NCBI GenBank assembly: GCA_910577445.1
Contig: CAJTMZ010000085.1
Coordinates: 792 to 16,265, forward strand
DNA: 15,474 nucleotides
Direction of reading: 5' to 3'
Source: an uncultured Lachnospiraceae bacterium
Lineage (GTDB): Bacteria > Bacillota > Clostridia > Lachnospirales > Lachnospiraceae
Numbering within the stretch: position 1 is the first letter of the stretch; the number at the start of each line of letters is the position of its first letter. Made by a program: the position numbers and the translations under genes. The notes beneath the pieces are model-generated. The model saw nothing but the letters and a program-made list of their open reading frames with translations, was not told the DNA's origin and made no database searches. Shown here in pieces: positions 7,379 to 13,314 of this stretch.

Positions 7379-8104
7379 ATGGAAAATCATAGAGAAAACG
7401 ACGTGATTGAGGTGGATTTGCTGGAAATCATAAACGCCCTGCTGGGCGGCGTCTGGCTCATCCTGGGAACAGGGCTGCTGGCGGCGGTGGTCAGTTTTGC
7501 GATAAGCAAATTTGTGCTGACGCCCACCTATGAATCAACGACCAAAATTTACATATTGAATAAATCGGAAAGCACGACGGTCACCTACAGCGATGTGCAG
7601 ATGGGAACACAGCTCACAAAGGATTATGCGGAACTGATAAACAGCCGATATGTATTAGAGACGGTGATTGCAAAGCTTTCCCTGGACGAGATGGAATATG
7701 AGGATTTGCTGGATAGAGTGAGCGTACACACGCCTACCGATACGCGTATCGTGTCGATTACGGTGACAGACACCAGCCCCTTAAAAGCAATGGATATTGC
7801 GAACTGCATCAGGGAAGTGGCCGGAGAACACATTCAGAACGTGATGGATATTGACGCGGTCAATGTGGTGGAGGAGGCCAATTTCCCGACGGAAAAGGCC
7901 GGGCCAAGCATTCCCAAGTGGACGCTTCTGGGAGGAATTTTAGGCGCCCTTGTGGCCTGCGCGGCAATTTTAGTGCATTATCTTCTGGACGATACCATTA
8001 AGACTTCTGACGATGTGGAGAAGTATCTCGGACTGAGTACCCTGGCGCTGATTCCGGTGGCCGTAGATGAAAATAACGTAAAGCAGAAAACGAAGAGAAA
8101 ATAA
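7379..8104 (+). CDS. CpsC/Wzz-like polysaccharide chain-length and kinase-activator protein
   Basis: This 241-residue membrane protein has the Wzz layout: a short cytoplasmic start with the family sequence VIEVDLLEII (residues 9-18), a first transmembrane helix (about 21-45), an extracellular stretch, a Pro-containing segment with PSIPK (176-180), a second helix (about 181-203) and a cytoplasmic tail with DDTIKTSDDVEKYLG. In Firmicutes this protein partners the separate BY-kinase: its C-terminal tail activates the kinase and the pair controls export and chain length. The extracellular part is short, typical of Gram-positive CpsC. The gene lies between the CpsB-like phosphatase and the repeat that precedes the kinase. 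The call is secure at family level. Confidence 0.9.
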   Translation: MENHRENDVIEVDLLEIINALLGGVWLILGTGLLAAVVSFAISKFVLTPTYESTTKIYILNKSESTTVTYSDVQMGTQLTKDYAELINSRYVLETVIAKLSLDEMEYEDLLDRVSVHTPTDTRIVSITVTDTSPLKAMDIANCIREVAGEHIQNVMDIDAVNVVEEANFPTEKAGPSIPKWTLLGGILGALVACAAILVHYLLDDTIKTSDDVEKYLGLSTLALIPVAVDENNVKQKTKRK

Positions 8105-8164
8105 GATTGAAAATTAAAATTTTCAATCCAAAGAGTTTGTGCCTGCACAGCATCCGCAAACTCT
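8105..8164 (+). repeat. Two-hairpin repeat element, copy 2
   Basis: It begins one base after the cpsC-like stop. GATTGAAAAT (8105-8114) pairs with ATTTTCAATC (8119-8128) around TAAA, exactly the stem of copy 1. Then AGAGTTTG (8132-8139) pairs with CAAACTCT (8157-8164). The shared core TTTGTGC and CGCAAA is kept, while the outer arms differ from copy 1 yet still pair. It occupies most of the 99-base gap before the kinase gene. Confidence 0.75.
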
Positions 8165-8203
8165 GTCATGCGCTTAAAAAACAGCGCAGAAATGAGGAGA
8201 AAC

Positions 8204-9031
8204 ATGCAGGAAGTCACATTGCATTTGGAGCAAAATACGGATTTTCATACGAAAGAAGCCTTTAAGACCCTGCGCAGCAATGTGGAATTTTGCGGCAGCG
8301 ACGTGAGGGTGGTGGCCGTTACAAGCTGTACGCCCCATGAAGGCAAGACCAGCGTCGCCATGGAAATGGCAAAGGCGTTTGCCGAGGCGGGCAACAAGAC
8401 TCTTTTGATTGACGCGGATATGCGTAAATCCGTGCTGGTAGGCCGCTATAAGACAGGGGCGGTCAAATATGGCATGAGCCATTGTCTGGTTGGAAAATAC
8501 AGGTATTCGGACGCTCTGTGCCAGACCAATATCGCCCGTCTTTACATGTTTTTTTCCGGCCCTGTGCCTCCGAACCCGAGCGAGCTGCTTGGCAGCGACA
8601 GGTTTGCGAATATGTTAAGCGTGATGCGCGAGGCTTTTGATTACATTATTATAGATACGCCGCCTTTGGGCAGCGTGATTGACGCCGCCGTAGTGGCGAA
8701 GCGCTGCGACGGTACGGTGCTTGTTGTGGAGAGCAACGCGGTTAATTACCGTTTCGTCCAGAAAGTAAAGGAGCAGTTAGACAAATCGGGCAGCCGTATT
8801 CTGGGCGTAGTGCTGAACAAAGTCGATATGAACAAGAAAGGCTACTACGGGCACTACGGAAAATATTACGGCAGATACGGCTATGATACAGAGCCGGGGC
8901 CGGCTGCGGCGCAGAAACCGGAAAGACCCAAAACCGTGTATCGACCGGAAACATACGACCGTTCGGAAATCATTGACAGACTGCTGTATTCCGAGGAGAC
9001 GGAAAAAAAAACACCAAACGAAGATTTTTAA
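8204..9031 (+). CDS. CpsD-like bacterial tyrosine kinase (BY-kinase)
   Basis: This cytoplasmic P-loop tyrosine autokinase works with the CpsC-like protein in polysaccharide assembly. Motifs in the 275-residue product: Walker A SCTPHEGKTS (41-50), Walker A' LLIDADMRKS (67-76), Walker B YIIIDTPP (147-154), and a tyrosine cluster with seven Tyr between 214 and 227, the autophosphorylation site. After the cluster comes an unusually long charged tail (about 228-275) with three further Tyr (246, 251, 262). ATG 8204 is chosen because AGGAG (8195-8199) precedes it; in-frame ATGs at 8168 and 8192 are poorer. Near the 3' end is a run of nine A (9003-9011); a -1 slip or one added A there would pass translation into the LCP frame. 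Whether the tail is the natural terminus is uncertain. Confidence 0.9.
   Translation: MQEVTLHLEQNTDFHTKEAFKTLRSNVEFCGSDVRVVAVTSCTPHEGKTSVAMEMAKAFAEAGNKTLLIDADMRKSVLVGRYKTGAVKYGMSHCLVGKYRYSDALCQTNIARLYMFFSGPVPPNPSELLGSDRFANMLSVMREAFDYIIIDTPPLGSVIDAAVVAKRCDGTVLVVESNAVNYRFVQKVKEQLDKSGSRILGVVLNKVDMNKKGYYGHYGKYYGRYGYDTEPGPAAAQKPERPKTVYRPETYDRSEIIDRLLYSEETEKKTPNEDF
9003..9011 (+). other. A9 slippery run joining the kinase and LCP frames
   Basis: In the kinase frame this reads GAA AAA AAA ACA, giving an A_AAA_AAA slippery heptamer at 9004-9010. A -1 ribosomal slip, or one extra A made by RNA polymerase slippage, continues as AAC ACC AAA CGA in the LCP frame. That frame is open from the TGA at 8974-8976 to the LCP stop at 10054-10056 and has no ATG, GTG or TTG before 9097. 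AGGAG at 8994-8998 lies just upstream and could act either as a ribosome site or as a frameshift stimulator. Confidence 0.6.
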
Positions 9032-9096
9032 TCGCGGCGGCTGTCTTTACGCTGGCGGCGGGACTGCTTTTTGGCGGATACGGCATTGTCAGGGCG

Positions 9097-10056
9097 GTGG
9101 GAAAGAACCGTCTGTACCAAAAATCCTCTGCCGGGCAGATTGCCATGCCAGAAGCGCATGAGGAGGAAAAGCTGACAGCGGCGGAAAAAGAAAAATGGCA
9201 GGACGGCTGGGTGAAATATAAGGACGTGGTCTACGCTTATAACGAAGAGATACTGACTTTTCTGATTATGGGCATCGATAAAGCAAGCGATGTGGAAGAA
9301 GCGGCAAAAGGGACGGACGGCGGGCAGGCGGACGCCCTGTTTCTGGCGGTCCTGAACCCGAAAGACAAGCGGATAAAAGTAATAGGAATCAACAGGAACA
9401 CCATGACGGACGTCGACGTCTATGACGGGAACGGGGAGTATGTTTCCACGGTTAAATCCCAGATTGCCATCCAGCACGGCTTTGGCAACGGTATGGAAGA
9501 AAGCTGCGAGTACCAGAAAAAGGCGGTGGCGAACCTGTTTTACCAACTGCCAATCCACGGTTACGCGGCGGTGAACATGAGCGCCATTGCAACGATAAAT
9601 GATGCGGTGGGCGGCGTTGAGGTGACGGTTCCGCCGGATTTGGACGGATTTCAGGAGCAGTTTACGGAAGGAAAGCGGGTATACCTGCTGGGAGAAAACG
9701 CCTTCTGGTTTGTAAAATACAGAGACACGGATATATTCGGCTCGGCGGATATGCGGCTGGAAAGACAGAAACAGTATTTAAACGGTTTTATCCGGTCGGC
9801 GAAACGGGCGGTACATAAGGACGCCTCGGTCGTCATAGATTTGTATCAGGCGGTTAGGCCGCAGATGGTCACGGATATTTCGCCGGACGAGGCGGTTTAT
9901 CTGGCTTCTGTCGCGAAAGAGTACGCTTTTTATGAGGAAGATTTTTATATGTTGTCGGGCGAAAACGTTATGGGCGATAAGTTCGAAGAATTTTATCCGG
10001 ACGAGGACGCCATGTTTGAGATGATATTGGATATATTTTATGAAAAAGTACAGTGA
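9097..10056 (+). CDS. LytR-CpsA-Psr (LCP) family ligase, start unresolved
   Basis: LCP proteins move lipid-linked glycopolymers onto peptidoglycan outside the membrane. From GTG 9097 the protein is 319 residues, with ILTFLIMGID (52-61), the ADALFLAVLNP strand (78-88), INRNTMT (98-104), the VNMSAIATINDAVGGVEV core (159-176) and FVKYRDTD...RLERQ (205-224). The family's usual R-D pair reads R100-N101. GTG 9097 is the first ordinary start, but the frame is open upstream to 8977. The codons before it encode K-R-R followed by a hydrophobic helix (about 9025-9087), clearly the missing membrane anchor. No ATG, GTG or TTG lies ahead of that helix. Options are slippage at the A9 run, a rare start such as ATC 9031 next to the kinase stop, or a sequence error. 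It overlaps the sortase-like gene by 17 bases. Confidence 0.8.
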   Translation: MGKNRLYQKSSAGQIAMPEAHEEEKLTAAEKEKWQDGWVKYKDVVYAYNEEILTFLIMGIDKASDVEEAAKGTDGGQADALFLAVLNPKDKRIKVIGINRNTMTDVDVYDGNGEYVSTVKSQIAIQHGFGNGMEESCEYQKKAVANLFYQLPIHGYAAVNMSAIATINDAVGGVEVTVPPDLDGFQEQFTEGKRVYLLGENAFWFVKYRDTDIFGSADMRLERQKQYLNGFIRSAKRAVHKDASVVIDLYQAVRPQMVTDISPDEAVYLASVAKEYAFYEEDFYMLSGENVMGDKFEEFYPDEDAMFEMILDIFYEKVQ

Positions 10057-10933
10057 CGGTAGATTGAAAAAGAAACATAGAGGCCGATTGGCGGCGGTTA
10101 TCCTTGCCGTGGCGGTGCTGGTTGGCTGCGGCGAACAAGCTGCGGACTATACCGGCGCCCAGGCGGGGGGGAAAGACGAAGAGGCCGATAAGGACAGAAC
10201 GGACGGGCCGGAACGGGAAGAATCGGCGGAAGCGGAAAGCGCCGGAGCGGAAAAAGCCGCGGATGAGGCAGCCTCTAACGCAGCGCGGCCGGGCGGTTTT
10301 GCGGGAGAGAGCGCCGGGGACGGCCGGATTGATTTTCAGGCCGTGAAAGCGCAAAACCCGGAAATCTTCGCATGGCTTTACTTGCCGGACACGGCAATCG
10401 ACTGTCCCGTACTCCAGAGCGGGCAGGGAGACGATTTTTACGAAAGCCATAACGCTTATAAAGAGGCGGACGAGGGCGGGGCGGTATATATTGAACTGGC
10501 GAACCTTGCAAATATGTGTGATTTCAATACGGTAATGCATGGAAAGACAGGCGAAGAACAAACGGGACCGTTTGCGGATTTATACAGATTCGCGGATTTG
10601 GATTTTTTCCGGGAGCACGAAAAAGCCTACGTGTACCTGGAGGACAACGTTCTGACATATGAGATAATTGCCGCCTATGAAAGAGAGAATACAAGCCTGC
10701 TGCGCAGCTATGATTTTACATATCTGGAAGGCTGCGGGCAGTTTTTGGAAGATATGTACGGCGCCCGTTCTATGACCATGAATCTGCGGGAAGGATGGGA
10801 GGGGATTACGCCTTATCATTTTCTGCTTACGCTGACGACGCAGAGGGAAGAGAACGCCGACAGGCAGTTTGTGGTTATCGCCATTTTGACGGAGGATGCG
10901 GCCGGCACCATTGACAGAATTGTGGCAGAATAG
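10040..10933 (+). CDS. Sortase-B-like lipoprotein lacking catalytic residues
   Basis: The 297-residue protein has a basic start, a hydrophobic segment (17-29) and a lipobox LVGC with C30, so it should be lipid-anchored outside the membrane. A long acidic Ala/Glu-rich linker (32-96) leads to a class B sortase domain (97-284): IDFQAVKAQNPEIFAWLYLP, CPVLQ, DDFYESHN, GAVYIE and the FADLYRFAD region all fit the family. The catalytic positions do not. YGHN is replaced by H167-G-K169-T, TLSTC by TLTTQ with Q268 in place of Cys, and the conserved Arg position reads R275-Q276. The domain is full length and unbroken, so this looks like a non-enzymatic scaffold or binding protein rather than a decaying gene. 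It overlaps the end of the LCP gene, suggesting translational coupling. Confidence 0.82.
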   Translation: MKKYSDGRLKKKHRGRLAAVILAVAVLVGCGEQAADYTGAQAGGKDEEADKDRTDGPEREESAEAESAGAEKAADEAASNAARPGGFAGESAGDGRIDFQAVKAQNPEIFAWLYLPDTAIDCPVLQSGQGDDFYESHNAYKEADEGGAVYIELANLANMCDFNTVMHGKTGEEQTGPFADLYRFADLDFFREHEKAYVYLEDNVLTYEIIAAYERENTSLLRSYDFTYLEGCGQFLEDMYGARSMTMNLREGWEGITPYHFLLTLTTQREENADRQFVVIAILTEDAAGTIDRIVAE

Positions 10934-10951
10934 AAATTTTTATTTAAGATA

Positions 10952-10965
10952 CCCGGATAACCGGG
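10952..10965 (+). other. Short RNA hairpin just ahead of a strong ribosome binding site
   Basis: CCCGG (10952-10956) and CCGGG (10961-10965) pair around ATAA. It is followed by AAAAA and GGAGG (10971-10975), then ATG 10985 at nine bases. It is not a terminator, since A rather than T follows. It could protect a processed 5' end or keep the ribosome site open for the downstream gene. Confidence 0.45.
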
Positions 10966-10984
10966 AAAAAGGAGGAATAAAAAC

Positions 10985-11584
10985 ATGAAAAAAATATTGG
11001 CACTTACATTGGCAGGCACAATGGCGTTATCCATGCCGGTTCTGGCGGCAACAAGCCCCACGGCGGATTCTTACAGCACCTCCGGGGCCGCGGCGGTATC
11101 TGCCGTCACAGCCTCTTCCGTTCCCCAGAGCGTGGTAAAAGCAGCGGCAGATGAAAATAAGACCATCGGCGAATATATGAACAACGCCGTAACGGAAGTT
11201 CCGGGGCTGGAGGAAGTGGTTCCGTTAGGACAGGGCGGACACGTAATCATTAACGGCGTGCCCAGCAACCAGACCTTTTCCGTGCTGAAGCCGGTGCGCC
11301 GGGATGTAGATTCCGCAAAAGCCCATGCCGCTTCTCTGAGCGGAAAGGTATTGAACGTGGCGCAGGTTAAGGCTTCGGTTACCGGATTTAACACAGCGCA
11401 GGTGAACTTTTACCTGAAGGGCCTTAAATCCGGACAGAATGTCAAAGTCTACCAGCTCGTTGACGGAGTGTGGGTGGAACTGAGCGTCGCGGAGGTAAGA
11501 GACGACCATGTAGTGGTAGATATGACGTCTCTTGGGACACTGGCGTTTGTCGAACTGCCGGCGGCTGCGGCGCAGGCAGAATGA
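10985..11584 (+). CDS. Small secreted protein of unknown family
   Basis: I do not recognise this 199-residue protein. It has a clear signal peptide (MKK start, hydrophobic core about residues 4-16, likely cleavage after VLA at 19-21), a Ser/Ala/Thr-rich mature start (about 22-50), and a C-terminal region rich in alternating hydrophobic residues (about 115-190: VNFYLKGL, NVKVYQLV, GVWVEL, HVVVDM, LAFVEL) that suggests a beta-sandwich of immunoglobulin-like type. There is no LPXTG sorting signal, lipobox, C-terminal membrane helix or cysteine. GGAGG and a hairpin precede it, implying high expression. It lies between the dead sortase and the priming transferase, so a matrix or surface role in polysaccharide assembly is a reasonable inference, nothing more. 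Confidence 0.8.
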   Translation: MKKILALTLAGTMALSMPVLAATSPTADSYSTSGAAAVSAVTASSVPQSVVKAAADENKTIGEYMNNAVTEVPGLEEVVPLGQGGHVIINGVPSNQTFSVLKPVRRDVDSAKAHAASLSGKVLNVAQVKASVTGFNTAQVNFYLKGLKSGQNVKVYQLVDGVWVELSVAEVRDDHVVVDMTSLGTLAFVELPAAAAQAE

Positions 11585-11629
11585 TTATAAAGAAAAGCGG
11601 TTTTGGTAAACGGGATTTGGAGTGGCAAA

Positions 11630-12343
11630 ATGAGTGAAAACGTTATGCTGGATACGAATGTTATGGAAAAAACAGTATCGCATGTTGGAGAACTTAATTC
11701 TGACCGATACCATATACAGGCAGTATACCAGAAAAAGAACCCTGCTTACCTGAAGCTTAAACGGGGCATGGATATCTTATTGTCCGCGGCGGCGCTGGTA
11801 TTCCTTGCCCCTGTGTTTCTTTTCACCGCCCTGGCCATTAAGCTGGAGGATGGCGGACCGGTTTTATTTTGCCAGTACAGAGCCGGGAAAGACATGAAAC
11901 CTTTTAAGATTTATAAGTTCCGCAGCATGCTTGTCAACGCGGACGCTAAAATGCCGGAGATGATGAAGGACAATGAGCAGACAGGCCATGCCTTTAAAAT
12001 CAAAGACGACCCGCGGATTACCAGAGTGGGAAAATTCATCAGAAAATTTTCCATCGACGAACTGCCCCAGCTAATCAATGTCATAAAGGGCGATATGAGT
12101 ATTGTCGGTCCAAGGCCGATTCTGACTTTCCAGATGGAGGAATGCAGCGGCTATGAAAGGCAGCGGCTTGTGGTTCAGCCGGGCCTGACCTGCTACTGGC
12201 AGATTGGGGGCAGGGCAAACATCGGATGGAAAGACTGGATTGAGATGGATTTGGACTACATAGAGGACATGAGCCTTTGGACGGATATTAAGATTATTGC
12301 GAGGACGGTTCCGGCGGTGTTTGACAGGGAGGGAGCGTATTAG
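11630..12343 (+). CDS. Priming sugar-phosphate transferase (bacterial sugar transferase family)
   Basis: This enzyme transfers a sugar-1-phosphate from a UDP-sugar to undecaprenyl phosphate, the first step of repeat-unit assembly on the inner leaflet. The 237-residue short form has KRGMD (44-48), one membrane segment (about 49-71, likely a re-entrant helix), KFRSM (96-100), the catalytic Asp-Glu in DELPQ (143-147), and VGPRP (159-163). It lacks the multi-helix N-terminal domain of WbaP/WcaJ. The first sugar cannot be told from sequence alone. ATG 11630 follows GGAG (11619-11622) at seven bases; an in-frame TTG at 11603 would add nine residues and is less likely. It starts 45 bases after the secreted protein gene and ends 12 bases before the GT2 gene. 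Confidence 0.93.
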   Translation: MSENVMLDTNVMEKTVSHVGELNSDRYHIQAVYQKKNPAYLKLKRGMDILLSAAALVFLAPVFLFTALAIKLEDGGPVLFCQYRAGKDMKPFKIYKFRSMLVNADAKMPEMMKDNEQTGHAFKIKDDPRITRVGKFIRKFSIDELPQLINVIKGDMSIVGPRPILTFQMEECSGYERQRLVVQPGLTCYWQIGGRANIGWKDWIEMDLDYIEDMSLWTDIKIIARTVPAVFDREGAY

Positions 12344-12355
12344 AACTGAAATAAT

Positions 12356-13252
12356 ATGAAAAACAGAACTGTGGCTGTGGTTGTAACTTATAACAGAAAA
12401 GATTTGTTAAAAAAATGCATAGATAGCCTGCTGAAACAGGAAGGTGAGAGCTGTGATATTATCATAGTCGATAACGCCAGTACTGACGGCACGGCAGACT
12501 TTGTCCGGTGCCAATATAATGTACCGGAAGTTTTATATATGAATACAGGAGCAAACCTTGGAGGGGCCGGCGGGTTTCAATATGGTGTTAAAAAGGCAGT
12601 GCTTATGGGATATGATTATGTATGGCTCATGGATGATGATACACTGCCAGAGAAAACGGCGTTAAACAGGTTATTGGAAGTAAACAGGGAATTAAATGGA
12701 AAGTGGGGCTTTCTTTCCAGTGTGGCATATTGGACGGATGGCAGCATCTGCCGTATGAATATACAGAAAAAAAATATATATAAGCATATTGGAGAAGAGG
12801 AATACAATAAAAAGTATTCCTTTGTTAAAATGTGTTCCTTTGTATCTTTATTGGTTAAAGCAGATGTTATCAGGGAAATTGGATTGCCAATAGGTGAGTA
12901 TTTTATCTGGACGGACGATTATGAGTATACAGGACGAATCTCCTCAAAGTATCCTTGTTACATGGTTCCTGGGAGCAAGGTTGTACATGCTATGAAAGTT
13001 CATACAAGAGTGAACTTTGCGACGGATGATGTATCCAGAATAAACAGATATCATTATATCTATCGTAATGATGTTCACTGTTACAGGCGGTATGGATGGC
13101 GTGGTTGGATGTATATTATACTGAAAGATATTTATACAGTAGTAAATATACTGGTAAATGCCAAGGACGGGAAACTTGACAGGATGAAGGTTGTGTGCAG
13201 AGGCTTTCGGGAAGGGCTTAAATTTAATCCTTCTGTAGAAATGCCGGAATAA
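12356..13252 (+). CDS. GT2 family glycosyltransferase (rhamnosyl/galactofuranosyl-like)
   Basis: This 298-residue GT-A fold transferase adds a sugar to the lipid-linked repeat unit at the cytoplasmic face. It shows the VVVTYNRKDLL start (8-18), VDNASTDGT (38-46), the ANLGGAGGFQYG stretch (66-77) typical of the GlfT2/RfbF-like branch, the DxD site in LMDDDT (91-96), and a second acidic motif WTDDYEY (185-191) followed by VVHAMKV. The branch suggests a UDP-galactofuranose or dTDP-rhamnose donor, but this is not certain. There is no membrane helix. The ribosome site is weak. Codon use and base composition become clearly more A+T-rich from here to the right edge, in line with the variable part of the locus. 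Confidence 0.88.
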   Translation: MKNRTVAVVVTYNRKDLLKKCIDSLLKQEGESCDIIIVDNASTDGTADFVRCQYNVPEVLYMNTGANLGGAGGFQYGVKKAVLMGYDYVWLMDDDTLPEKTALNRLLEVNRELNGKWGFLSSVAYWTDGSICRMNIQKKNIYKHIGEEEYNKKYSFVKMCSFVSLLVKADVIREIGLPIGEYFIWTDDYEYTGRISSKYPCYMVPGSKVVHAMKVHTRVNFATDDVSRINRYHYIYRNDVHCYRRYGWRGWMYIILKDIYTVVNILVNAKDGKLDRMKVVCRGFREGLKFNPSVEMPE

Positions 13253-13314
13253 ATGGAAGAGAACAAAAGAAATGCTGTCATATAAAAAATAATATGGGAA
13301 TTGTAATGGTATAA

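Noticed and set aside
8883..9161. Plus-strand frame spanning the kinase-LCP junction
   Set aside because: Arg-rich, no family features; it is the third frame over the end of the kinase and start of the LCP gene, whose two other frames carry clear proteins.
10911..10950. TTGACA at 10911 as a promoter for the secreted protein
   Set aside because: No acceptable -10 lies 16-18 bases downstream; TAAGAT at 10945 is 28 bases away.
10952..10970. Hairpin after the sortase-like gene as a terminator
   Set aside because: The stem is only five pairs and is followed by A residues, not T; a strong ribosome site follows at once.
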